NCBI RefSeq assembly: GCF_028767125.1
Contig: NZ_JAKCWP010000003.1
Coordinates: 248,001 to 312,000 of the forward strand
Reading direction: 5' to 3'
DNA length: 64,000 nucleotides
DNA from: Chelativorans sp. YIM 93263
GTDB lineage: Bacteria > Pseudomonadota > Alphaproteobacteria > Rhizobiales > Rhizobiaceae
Shown here piece by piece: positions 18,077 through 27,189 of the stretch. How positions within the stretch are numbered: the first letter of the stretch is position 1; the number at the start of each line of letters is the position of its first letter. A program made the position numbers and the translations under genes. The notes below the pieces were generated by a model, which had not been told where the DNA came from, did not search any database, and was given only the letters and a program-made list of their open reading frames with translations.

Positions 18077-20134
18077 CTACTTTATGGAGAGGAATGCGGT
18101 ATCGCAGGGATGGTCCAGCAACTCCGCGAGTTGGTCGTCCAGATGCAGCACGGTGATAGAAGCGCCAGCCATATCCAGAGATGTGCAATAGTGACCGGTC
18201 CAACTGGCGTGGACTGCTATGCATTTGGCCTCCAGCCGCTGGCGTACGCGCCGGTAGAGAATGTAAAGTTCCATCAGGGGAGTGGCGCCGAGCGAATTGA
18301 CCAATACGGCAACGCGGTCGCCACTTCCGGCCTGCATCTCAGAAAAGATGCGGTCCATGACTGCATCCACGACCTCGTCGGCGGGTCGCAGCCGGTCGCG
18401 GGCGACCCCCGGCTCGCCGTGAATGCCGATTCCGATCTCCATCTCGTCCGGCCCGATCTCGAAATTGTGCGTGCGCGTCTGCGGCAACGAGCATGGCTCG
18501 AGCGCAACGCCGACTGTATAGGTCCGCCGGTTGGTCTTGCTGGTAACCGCTTCACAGGCCTCAAGCGGCCACATGCGATCGCATGCTGCGCCGGCGATCT
18601 TGAAAGTGAAGAAATTGCCGGCCACGCCACGCCGGCCCTCGCGGTCCTCGACGGGTGAGGAGGCAATGTCGTCCGTGGTGATGACGGTGCGCACCTCGAT
18701 GCCTTCTGCCTTGGCGAGATCTGCGGCCATCTGGAAATTCATGATGTCGCCGGTATAATTGCCGTAGACGAAGAGCACGCCCTTACCACCCGAGGCTGCC
18801 TTAGCGCATTGTGAGATCGGATCCGGTGGAGGGGCCGAAAAGATGTTGCCGATGGCCGCCGCGTCCGCCATTCCCTTTCCGACATAACCGAGAAAGCACG
18901 GCTCGTGCCCGGAGCCGCCGCCGATGACGAGCCCCACCTTGCCCTCGCGCGGCCCGCGCTGGGCCACGAGTGCGCGACGATGGCCGTCGATCGGCCTCAG
19001 ATAGCGTTCATGGGCATGGACGATGCCATCAAGCATCTCCTCGATCACGTCCACAGGCTTGTTGACAAACTTCTTGACCGCACTGCGGACGTTGACGACG
19101 CCGGCCTCCGGACCGCGCTGGGGCGCAAGCTTGCGGTCCAACTCCGCCACGCCGTCGGCCTTGAGGATGCCGCGGCCGGTTGCCGCGTCGGTGACGAGTA
19201 CATCGATATAGCCGCCGCGCAGAGCGCCCAGGATCGCGGCCACCTTGTCGATGCCGCCGACCACTGCGATCTTGGTCTCGATGCCCTCGAACCCGTCCAG
19301 CGTGATGCCGATGGTGCGCTCGTCGAGCGGTCCGGAGACCGGCCGCCCGTGGTCGTCGATGAAACGGCCGGCAATAACGCCCACGGCGTTCTTCTCCAGG
19401 TAGAGTTGGGTGGCGACCGAATCGAAGAAGCCGCTTGTATGGATGGTCGAGTTGGGACGCAGGGAGGAAATGCCGAAGAGAAGCCGGTTCGCTCGCGCCA
19501 GCGCCGCAAGCTGCCCCGCAACCACCGGCTCCTGCAAGAGGAGGTCGCGAACTTCGGCCGAAGAGACGAGCGCCGGCGCCGTCAGGTTGACGCAGCGTGC
19601 ATTCAGCGCGGCGGAAAGGCATGCCGCGCAAGCCTCGGGCGTGTATTCGAAGGTCGCCGTGGTGCCGCCCGTCGCCTGGATGACGGAAACGTCTTGAAGG
19701 TCGCCGCGCCGGGCACGCTCGGCGACTGCCATCACAGTGCGACCCCAGGCGACAGCGATCGTGTCGGCGGAGCGCACCGTCTGGTTGAGGACGCGTGCGC
19801 CAGCGGTCCCGAGACGCTCGATCAGCGGATGAGCGCCGCCGTCGCTGGGTATGACGAGGCAGTCGTCGAGACCGAAATGGCGCTTCAGCTCCTGGGCGAT
19901 GGTGAGCGCGGAAAGCCGCTCCGGATCAATGGTGATGTTGACGATGCCGCGCTCGCGCGCCTCGGCCAGATAGGCGTTGACCGTGGCGCGCGAGATGCCC
20001 ATCGTCTCGGCGATCTCGCCCTGGGTAAGCTGATCCTCATAGTAGAGCCAGCAGGCCCACACATAGGGATCGTCGCCATAGCGCAACGGAATCGACTGTG
20101 TCGTGCCGCCCTTCCCGTTTACTGCCTTAGCCAT
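18077..20134 (-). CDS. fusion of SorC-type transcription regulator and DhaK kinase subunit
   Basis: 685 residues in one uninterrupted frame. Residues 1-60 hold a helix-turn-helix (LTQGEIAETMGISRATVNAYL), about 60-330 the SorC effector domain (AWGRTVMAV, LLFGISSL, VVGGIDKVAAILGAL), and about 352-685 a full DhaK domain. The DhaK part keeps the substrate-side His in GGGSGHEP, the Asp in GNYTGD and the covalently binding His in GIHGEPG, so it looks active. It pairs with the downstream DhaL. Public annotation uses the name bifunctional sugar-binding regulator/DhaK for such fusions, but I know of no experimental work. The SorC domain could sense the product of its own kinase domain (inference). Confidence 0.9.
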   Translation of the reverse strand: MAKAVNGKGGTTQSIPLRYGDDPYVWACWLYYEDQLTQGEIAETMGISRATVNAYLAEARERGIVNITIDPERLSALTIAQELKRHFGLDDCLVIPSDGGAHPLIERLGTAGARVLNQTVRSADTIAVAWGRTVMAVAERARRGDLQDVSVIQATGGTTATFEYTPEACAACLSAALNARCVNLTAPALVSSAEVRDLLLQEPVVAGQLAALARANRLLFGISSLRPNSTIHTSGFFDSVATQLYLEKNAVGVIAGRFIDDHGRPVSGPLDERTIGITLDGFEGIETKIAVVGGIDKVAAILGALRGGYIDVLVTDAATGRGILKADGVAELDRKLAPQRGPEAGVVNVRSAVKKFVNKPVDVIEEMLDGIVHAHERYLRPIDGHRRALVAQRGPREGKVGLVIGGGSGHEPCFLGYVGKGMADAAAIGNIFSAPPPDPISQCAKAASGGKGVLFVYGNYTGDIMNFQMAADLAKAEGIEVRTVITTDDIASSPVEDREGRRGVAGNFFTFKIAGAACDRMWPLEACEAVTSKTNRRTYTVGVALEPCSLPQTRTHNFEIGPDEMEIGIGIHGEPGVARDRLRPADEVVDAVMDRIFSEMQAGSGDRVAVLVNSLGATPLMELYILYRRVRQRLEAKCIAVHASWTGHYCTSLDMAGASITVLHLDDQLAELLDHPCDTAFLSIK

Positions 20135-20218
20135 TCGCGCACCTGCATCCTATGCCGGCCCTGCCGGAACCCGCAATGTCGTATCGCGGTGTACAGTGCG
20201 GAGCAAGCGGTGCGCGGC

Positions 20219-20881
20219 TCAGGGGGCTCCTGGGCCACCTGCGCCGGAAAGGCTCTCCGCCATCACCTCGATAATGATCGCAGCCGAGGCCGCGCCCGGA
20301 TCGACATGGCCGCGTGCGCGCTCGCCGAGGCGGGAGGAACGTCCTTTGCCTGCGATCATGTCGGCCGTCGCCTCAGCCCCCTTCGCAGCGGCCGTGCTCG
20401 CCGCCTGCAAGGCGATGGCGAGACTGGCTCCGCCTTCGCGTGCCTCGGCAAGCGCGTCGGCCGACGGCCGCCAGGCATCCACCATCGTCTTTTCGCCGAC
20501 GACGGCCTTGCCGCGATCCTCAATGCCTTGTGCCATCGCCTGGAAGGCCTGCGCCATGTCGTCCTCCGTCGCGACCTCCTTGCCCTTCAATGCCGCGCCG
20601 GCGCGCATGTAGGCGGTGGCGTAAAGGGGACCGGACGAGGCACCGACAGCGTTTAGAAACGCCTTTGCGGCCGTGTTGAACACGTCGCTCGGCGCCACCG
20701 CACCGGGATCGAGATCAGTCACGGCGGCACGCACGGCGTTGAAGCCCTGCGCCATAGCAATGCCGTGATCGGCGTCGCCGATATGGCCGTCTAGCGCGCA
20801 CAGGTGGTCCTTCTCGGTCTCGATACGTGTGGCGACGGCCTCGAACATGGCGATCAAACGTGCGCTGTCGAATGTGCTCAT
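20219..20881 (-). CDS. dhaL: dihydroxyacetone kinase-like subunit DhaL (copy 2)
   Basis: 220 residues. DGHIGDADHGIAM (about residues 28-40) carries the metal-binding aspartates; GASSGPLYATAY, GEKTMVDAW and RLGERARGHVDPGAAS complete the family pattern. It starts 10 bases after the stand-alone DhaK gene and is evidently its partner. It is similar to, but clearly diverged from, copy 1, so the two pairs probably differ in substrate or enantiomer rather than being a recent duplication. Confidence 0.9.
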   Translation of the reverse strand: MSTFDSARLIAMFEAVATRIETEKDHLCALDGHIGDADHGIAMAQGFNAVRAAVTDLDPGAVAPSDVFNTAAKAFLNAVGASSGPLYATAYMRAGAALKGKEVATEDDMAQAFQAMAQGIEDRGKAVVGEKTMVDAWRPSADALAEAREGGASLAIALQAASTAAAKGAEATADMIAGKGRSSRLGERARGHVDPGAASAAIIIEVMAESLSGAGGPGAP

Positions 20882-20891
20882 TGCCGCCTCC

Positions 20892-21896
20892 TCAGCCGTT
20901 GAACATCGCGCAGGCGCAGGGGTGATCGACCATCCGGGTCAATTCGTCGTCGAGATGCATGAGCGTGATCGATGCCCCGGCCATTTCCAGCGAGGTGCAG
21001 TAACCGCCGACCCAGGTCTTGTGCGCGGAAAGCCCCGCCTCCCCCAGCCGCTGATGAACGCGGCGGTTCATTATATAGAGCTCCATCAGCGGCGTGGAGC
21101 CGAGAGAATTGACGAGCACCGCGACCCGGTCGCCCTTTTGGGGCGCCATTTCCTCGAAGATCGAATCCATGATGCGGTCGGTGATCTCGTCCGCCGTCTG
21201 CAGCGACTCGCGCATCATGCCGGGCTCGCCATGGATGCCCATGCCGATCTCCATGTCGTTCTCGCCCATCTCGAAATTCCATTTGCGCGTCTGCGGCAGC
21301 GAACAGGGCGAGAGCGCGACCCCGATCGTATAGGTGTGGTCGTTCGCCTTGCGGGCAATCCGCTCGCACTCGTCGAGCGGCAGCATCATGTCGCAGGCGG
21401 CACCCCCTGCCTTGAAGATGAAGAAATTGCCGGCGACCCCGCGGCGCTTTTCACGCTCGCTCACCGGGGCGGAGGCGATGTCGTCGGTTGAAAGCACCGT
21501 TCGGACCTCGATGTCCTCCATGGCGGCCATTTCGGCGGCCATGTCGAAGTTCATCACGTCGCCGGCATAGTTGCCGTACATGTAAAGCACGCCGGCGCCG
21601 CCATCGACCGCCTTGGTGCAGGCCAGCACCGGGTCCGGCGGAGGCGAGGCAAAGACGTTGCCAATTGCCGCAGCGTCGGCGAGCCCCTTGCCGACAAAGC
21701 CGAGAAAGGTAGGCTCGTGGCCGGAGCCGCCGCCGATCACCAGGCCGACCTTGCCCTTTCGCGGCCCCTCCCGCGCGACCAGGGCGCGGGGATTCTCGGC
21801 AAGCTGCATCACGACATCGCCGTGAGCAGCGATCACGCCATCCAGCATTTCGTCAACGGCATCATCGCCACGATTGATGATCTTCTTGGTCGCCAT
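20892..21896 (-). CDS. dhaK: dihydroxyacetone kinase-like subunit DhaK (stand-alone copy)
   Basis: 334 residues, DhaK family. GGGSGHEP (about residues 56-63), GNYAGD and GIHGEPG carry the His/Asp/His substrate-binding residues. With DhaL it should phosphorylate dihydroxyacetone or another ketose such as D- or L-erythrulose; the mycobacterial tetritol pathways use kinases of this fold for erythrulose (established knowledge). It lies 42 bases after the pfkB-type gene and 10 bases before dhaL. Its sequence aligns over its full length with the C-terminal half of the SorC-DhaK fusion. Confidence 0.9.
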   Translation of the reverse strand: MATKKIINRGDDAVDEMLDGVIAAHGDVVMQLAENPRALVAREGPRKGKVGLVIGGGSGHEPTFLGFVGKGLADAAAIGNVFASPPPDPVLACTKAVDGGAGVLYMYGNYAGDVMNFDMAAEMAAMEDIEVRTVLSTDDIASAPVSEREKRRGVAGNFFIFKAGGAACDMMLPLDECERIARKANDHTYTIGVALSPCSLPQTRKWNFEMGENDMEIGMGIHGEPGMMRESLQTADEITDRIMDSIFEEMAPQKGDRVAVLVNSLGSTPLMELYIMNRRVHQRLGEAGLSAHKTWVGGYCTSLEMAGASITLMHLDDELTRMVDHPCACAMFNG

Positions 21897-21938
21897 CCCT
21901 GTCCTCGCTCGCCGTAGCCTGTTCGTCGCGTTACGTTC

Positions 21939-22898
21939 CTAGACTTCCGCCCCGGTCCTCTGCACCGGCCAGGTGTTCATGCATTCCAGCGTGTGCTCGA
22001 ACGATCGGATCCCCGCGTCGGAGCCCAGTCCGCTCGCCACGAGCCCGGCGGCGGCCTGCGCGAAGCGCACGGCATCCTCGGGGTTCATCTCGTGTTTCAG
22101 CGCGGTGATGAACCCAGCATCGAAGGCGTCGCCGCAGCCCGTCGTATCGATCACCTCGATCCGGTAGGCGGGTATGGTGAAGCGTGTCCCGTCGGCATGG
22201 GCGTAAAACGCCCCCTCGCCGCCCAGGGTGAAGACACAGCAGGTCGCCCCCTTGTCGAGGAAATGGTCGGCTGCTTCACCTGCGGTCCCGCGCCCCGACA
22301 TCACCATCGCCTCCTCGATGGAAGGCATGAAATAGTCGATGTGCGGCAGCAGCGGCTCGACGATCGCCGCCGTCCCGGCATCAGCCGCGATGAGGTCGAA
22401 GGTGACGGTACGCCCGCGCTTCTTCGCTTCCTGCAGGAGCACGCGGCTCGGCTCGCCATCGAGCCGGCGCAGGAGTCCCGTGCCGCCCAGATGTACGATC
22501 GGTGCGTCCAGGACGAAACCGTAGGCATCAGCCGGCACGTCGAAATGATCGGACGCGCCGCGCGCATGCAGCGCCGGCCGTTCTCCATTGGCGCGCACGT
22601 TCAGGATCGTCGCCGAGGTCGGCACACCTTCAAGCCGCTGCATGGCGGAGACATCGATGCCATGCCCGCGCATGGTCGACAGCATCCAGTCCGCCTTCTC
22701 GTCGTTGCCCACCGCCCCGACCGCTAGGCAGCCGAGGCCGAGCTTGGCACAATCCACCACGGTTCCGCCGGCCGTGCCGGCGACCGTCAGCCGGATCTCG
22801 TCGATGAATTCGACATTCCCCCCCTCGGGAATCGCGTTTACCGGGCGGCCGAGCACGTCGAGGATGTACAACCCGATAACCGATACATCATGCGCCAT
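21939..22898 (-). CDS. PfkB/ribokinase-family sugar kinase
   Basis: 319 residues. The C-terminal PfkB signature DTTGCGDAFDAGF (about residues 250-262) with its catalytic Asp and the N-terminal GGTVVDCAKLGLGCLAVGAVG stretch are visible. The gene overlaps the end of the ABC ATPase gene by 11 bases, so it belongs to the transporter operon. Substrate unknown; a free sugar or sugar phosphate delivered by this transporter is likely. A third kinase in an operon already carrying two DhaKL pairs suggests several related substrates or sequential steps. Confidence 0.87.
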   Translation of the reverse strand: MAHDVSVIGLYILDVLGRPVNAIPEGGNVEFIDEIRLTVAGTAGGTVVDCAKLGLGCLAVGAVGNDEKADWMLSTMRGHGIDVSAMQRLEGVPTSATILNVRANGERPALHARGASDHFDVPADAYGFVLDAPIVHLGGTGLLRRLDGEPSRVLLQEAKKRGRTVTFDLIAADAGTAAIVEPLLPHIDYFMPSIEEAMVMSGRGTAGEAADHFLDKGATCCVFTLGGEGAFYAHADGTRFTIPAYRIEVIDTTGCGDAFDAGFITALKHEMNPEDAVRFAQAAAGLVASGLGSDAGIRSFEHTLECMNTWPVQRTGAEV

Positions 22899-24000
22899 CG
22901 ACTGTGCTCCTCCCCTCAGCGCCTTCTTTCATTTCAGCCCCGACCCGCGTGCCGTTTGCGAAGACGCTCGTCCACTCGGGATCGGCCGAAACGTAAACCG
23001 CATCGCCAGGCCGCACGCCGTCGAGGCCGTCAACCTTGGCCTTGATCTCGAAGTCCTCGAGCGCAATGCGGATGATCGAGCGCCCGGCGATGCCGACATT
23101 CATGTCCTTCAGCCTGCCTGCCACCGCGCCCGGCCGCGGGCGCGCCGAGACGCGCACATGTTCGGGGCGAACGCCGACCTTGATCTCGGCCGCACCATCC
23201 AGCGGACGTTCGGGGGTGTACACGCCACCGCCCAGCGCACTGGTCACCCCGTCCCCTTCCCGTCGCGCCGGCACGAAGTTCATGCCGGGATTGCCGAGGA
23301 ACCAGCCGGCGAACTCCGTCGCGGGCAGCGCGTAAAGATGCTGCGGCGTGTCGTACTGGATGATCCGCCCGTCACGCATCAGCGCCACGTGATCGGCCAA
23401 CGTCATGGCCTCGGTCTGGTCGTGTGTGACGTAGATGATCGTCTGCTTCAGGCGGCTGGTGACCAGCTTGAAGGCGCGGATCAGGGCAAGCTTGGCCTGA
23501 ACCTCGACGTTGGTGGTCGGCTCGTCGAAGAGCACGATATCCGAGCGCCGCGCCACGGCGCGGCCGACGGCGACCTTCTGCCGGCTGCCCGCATCCAGCT
23601 CACCGATGAAGGCGCCCCCGCGGTCGCGCATGTCGAGAACGTCGAGCACCTCGTCGATCCGCCGTCGCCGTTCCGCGGCATCGATGCTGCGGTCCTGGTT
23701 GAGCGGCAGCGCGATGTTCTCCTCTACCGAGAGCGTGGGGTACATGACCGGATACTGGAAAACCATGCCGACGCTGCGCTTGCGCGGTGGCAGGCCGCCC
23801 ATATCCTTGTCGCCGAAGAGGATGCGCCCCGAGGTCGGCGTCTCAAGCCCGACGATCATGCGCATCAAAGTGGTCTTGCCGCAGCCGGAGGGCCCGAGCA
23901 GGCAGGTGACGGCGCCATCCTCGAAGGTGGTGCTCAGGCAATCGACGGCGGTGAAGTCACCGAACTTCTTGGTGACGTTGTCGATGACGACCTTAACCAT
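22888..24000 (-). CDS. CUT1-type ABC transporter ATPase with degenerate signature motif
   Basis: 370 residues, MalK/UgpC-type ATPase like GlpT of the rhizobial glycerol transporter. Walker A GPSGCGKTT (about residues 38-46), Q-loop MVFQYPVMYP, Walker B IVLFDEPTTN and switch histidine YVTHDQTEAM are all canonical, but the ABC signature reads LDAGSRQKV instead of LSGGQ. A C-terminal regulatory OB-fold domain follows (VGVRPEHVRV). Start ATG 24000 overlaps the next ATPase gene by 8 bases. Its partner ATPase has the opposite defects. Confidence 0.88.
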   Translation of the reverse strand: MVKVVIDNVTKKFGDFTAVDCLSTTFEDGAVTCLLGPSGCGKTTLMRMIVGLETPTSGRILFGDKDMGGLPPRKRSVGMVFQYPVMYPTLSVEENIALPLNQDRSIDAAERRRRIDEVLDVLDMRDRGGAFIGELDAGSRQKVAVGRAVARRSDIVLFDEPTTNVEVQAKLALIRAFKLVTSRLKQTIIYVTHDQTEAMTLADHVALMRDGRIIQYDTPQHLYALPATEFAGWFLGNPGMNFVPARREGDGVTSALGGGVYTPERPLDGAAEIKVGVRPEHVRVSARPRPGAVAGRLKDMNVGIAGRSIIRIALEDFEIKAKVDGLDGVRPGDAVYVSADPEWTSVFANGTRVGAEMKEGAEGRSTVDGA

Positions 24001-25087
24001 GGTCCACGGCCTCCCTTTGCGGCTGAGCGCGCCCGATCCGCTCGCCGGTGGCGGCGTCGAAGACCATGATGCGCTGCGGGTCGATCGCGATCCTGACCTC
24101 GGCGTCGATCTCCGGCAGCGCCGCATGGGCGGAAGGGAAGGCCGCCGTCATCGGCATGCCATCGCTTTCGAGATAGACGACGATCTCGGACCCCAGATGC
24201 TCGACGATGCGGACAATGGCCTTGGCGCCCACCTCACCCGCGCCGTCGAGCCGCACGTCCTCGGGGCGCAAGGCGAGTCGCACCGTTCCTTCGGGCACAT
24301 CCGAAGGGAGCCCAAAGCGTAGTCCGCCCGTCTCTACGACCCCGTCGCGCGCGGTGCCGTCCCAGACATTGGCCTTGGGGAAACCGATCAGCTCGACGCT
24401 GCGCGCGAAACGCGGTTCGCGATAGAGATCAAGGACGTCATCCTTCTCCACCACGCGTCCGTCATCGATCACCACCAGATCCTGCGCCATGGTGAGCGCC
24501 TCGAGCGAATCGGCCGTGGCGTAAAAGAAGGTCGCCTGCAACTCCTCGCAAAGATGCTTCAAGTCGTCCATCAGCCGTTCGCGCAGCTTGTAGTCGAGAC
24601 CGACCAGCGGATCGTCGAGTACGAAGACCGTGGCGCTGGTGAGCAGGCCACGAGCAACGGCGACGCGCTGCTTCTCGCCGCCCGAGAGCTGGTCCGGCGT
24701 CTTCTTCATGAGATGCCCGATCGACAACATGGCCGCCGAGCGGTCGACGCGTTTGGCCACCTCGGCGGAAGGCGCGCGTGCAAGGCGCAGCGGATAGGCG
24801 ATGTTCTCGAACACGGTCATGTGCGGATAGAGCGCGAAGCTCTGCGGCACGTAGCCGAAATTACGTCCTCCCGGCGGCAGATCGGTGATGTCCACCCCGT
24901 CGGCCAGGATGCGTCCGCCGTCCGCCTTCTCCAGCCCGACCAGCAGGCGGAACAGCGTCGACTTCCCGCTCTTCGGCGGACCGCAGAGCACCGTGAACCG
25001 TCCAGGCTCGATGGTGAGCGACAGATCGTCCACGGCCTTGTCCCGGCCGAAGGTCTTGGTCACGGATTGAAACTCGACCGCCGGCAT
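23993..25087 (-). CDS. CUT1-type ABC transporter ATPase with degenerate catalytic residues
   Basis: 364 residues, GlpS-like. Walker A GPPKSGKST (about residues 36-44), Q-loop YVPQSFALYP and signature LSGGEKQRVAVARG are intact, but Walker B reads FVLDDPLVG (Asp in place of the catalytic Glu) and the switch region reads FYATADSLEAL (no His). A MalK-type C-terminal domain follows (ALRPEDVRL). It should dimerise with the ATPase encoded just downstream. It starts immediately upstream of the DUF2160 gene's end, with no gap. Confidence 0.88.
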   Translation of the reverse strand: MPAVEFQSVTKTFGRDKAVDDLSLTIEPGRFTVLCGPPKSGKSTLFRLLVGLEKADGGRILADGVDITDLPPGGRNFGYVPQSFALYPHMTVFENIAYPLRLARAPSAEVAKRVDRSAAMLSIGHLMKKTPDQLSGGEKQRVAVARGLLTSATVFVLDDPLVGLDYKLRERLMDDLKHLCEELQATFFYATADSLEALTMAQDLVVIDDGRVVEKDDVLDLYREPRFARSVELIGFPKANVWDGTARDGVVETGGLRFGLPSDVPEGTVRLALRPEDVRLDGAGEVGAKAIVRIVEHLGSEIVVYLESDGMPMTAAFPSAHAALPEIDAEVRIAIDPQRIMVFDAATGERIGRAQPQREAVDHG

Positions 25088-25369
25088 TTAACGCCCCAAT
25101 TGTGCGAGAAAGGGCACCAGGAAGATGCCGAGACAGAACAAGGCGACGATCACCGCCAGGATGATCAGCGTGCGAACGGCCGTGCCGGCAAAGCCCAGAT
25201 GCTTCGGCACGTTGCCCACGGCGATCTGCAGGAACGTCGCGGCGACCAGTACGACGAGGCCGAAGCGGTAGACGTCGATCGACCAGCGCTGCGCCACCAG
25301 CACGATGCCGCCGAGCATGGTGAAGATCAGCACCATCTCGGCGCGTTCGGCGAAAGGCACTTTCTGCAT
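25088..25369 (-). CDS. DUF2160-family small membrane protein of the transporter operon (GlpU-like)
   Basis: 93 residues with three hydrophobic segments (about residues 12-30, 33-52 and 66-88). Proteins of this family sit between the permease and ATPase genes of the rhizobial glycerol ABC transporter, where the equivalent is called GlpU. Role unknown. It abuts both neighbours: 3 bases from the permease stop and none from the ATPase start. Confidence 0.8.
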   Translation of the reverse strand: MQKVPFAERAEMVLIFTMLGGIVLVAQRWSIDVYRFGLVVLVAATFLQIAVGNVPKHLGFAGTAVRTLIILAVIVALFCLGIFLVPFLAQLGR

Positions 25370-25372
25370 CGT

Positions 25373-26206
<834 letters not shown>

Positions 26207-26208
26207 GG

Positions 26209-27120
26209 TCAGGTCCTCCTCCTGCGGCGCGACAGGACATAGATGAAGATCGAGGTCATGGCGATCGAGATGAGCAGAAGCAGCACCGAATAGGCCGACG
26301 ACCAACCCATATTGAAGCTCTCGAAGCTTTGCTTGTTGAGTTCAACGGCGACAAGTCGCGTGGTCTGGCCAGGCCCGCCCTTGGTCATCGGAATGACGAG
26401 ATCAAGCGTCTTGAAGGAATCGATGGTGCGCAGGAGGATGCCGAGCATAAGGATGAACTTGCCGTGGTGCCAGACGACCAGCGTCAGGCGCTTGTGCCAG
26501 GGCAGCCGGTCGATCTCTGCCGCCTCCAACTCCGCTTTCGGCACGGAACCGAGCGCGGCCAGCGTCATCAGCGTCATGAAGGGGGTCCACATCCAGCAGT
26601 CGACCGCCAGCACCGCCCAGAAGGCGATCTGCGGATCGCCCAGGAAGTCGATCCGTCCGGTGCCGAAAATGCCCTGCACCATAGCGTTGAGTACGCCGAA
26701 GGTCGGATCATAGATGAAGCGGAAGAAGGTGCCCGTGGCGATCGGCGTCAGCACCATCGGCGTAAAGAGGAGCGTCAGCGCCACGCGCCGGCCCGGCATG
26801 GCCTTCGAACCCCAGAAGAGAAGACCCAACAGCACGCCAAGCGTCGTCTGGATAGCCACGCCGACGCCAACGAACACGAAGGTCCGGTGCAGGTCGGACC
26901 AGATGTTGTTCTTGTTGTAGTAAATGTCGACGAAGTTGCGGAAACCGATGAACTCCGGCGGCATGCCGCTGATCAGCGAGAACTTGTGGAAGGAGAGGCC
27001 GAGAAGCCACAGCACCGGGATCGTGTTGAAGACCAGGAAGAAAGCCAACACCGGAACCAGCAGCGCGACTGTCAGAAACCGCCTGTCATCGAAGACGCGC
27101 AGGAAAGACGCTTTGGACAT
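26209..27120 (-). CDS. CUT1-type ABC transporter permease, MalF-like
   Basis: 303 residues, six hydrophobic segments, with the EAA-like loop AAEIDRLPWHKRLTLVVWHH (about residues 202-221). It forms the membrane pore with the MalG-like partner. It lies 69 bases after the solute-binding protein gene, the usual gap where abundant binding-protein mRNA is separated from the rest. Confidence 0.88.
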   Translation of the reverse strand: MSKASFLRVFDDRRFLTVALLVPVLAFFLVFNTIPVLWLLGLSFHKFSLISGMPPEFIGFRNFVDIYYNKNNIWSDLHRTFVFVGVGVAIQTTLGVLLGLLFWGSKAMPGRRVALTLLFTPMVLTPIATGTFFRFIYDPTFGVLNAMVQGIFGTGRIDFLGDPQIAFWAVLAVDCWMWTPFMTLMTLAALGSVPKAELEAAEIDRLPWHKRLTLVVWHHGKFILMLGILLRTIDSFKTLDLVIPMTKGGPGQTTRLVAVELNKQSFESFNMGWSSAYSVLLLLISIAMTSIFIYVLSRRRRRT

Positions 27121-27189
27121 GAGCAGACCAGATACTTAGCATCAGCCCGCTCCCGGTTGGGCCGGGAGCGGAACAGGTGCTGGGGATCC

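Noticed and set aside
18905-20656. 583-codon open frame on the plus strand
   Set aside because: Shadow of the SorC-DhaK fusion and dhaL; high GC makes long antisense frames common, and no motif is present.
17386-21896. PTS-dependent dihydroxyacetone kinase system
   Set aside because: No DhaM or other PTS protein is encoded in the window, so phosphoenolpyruvate dependence is not supported.
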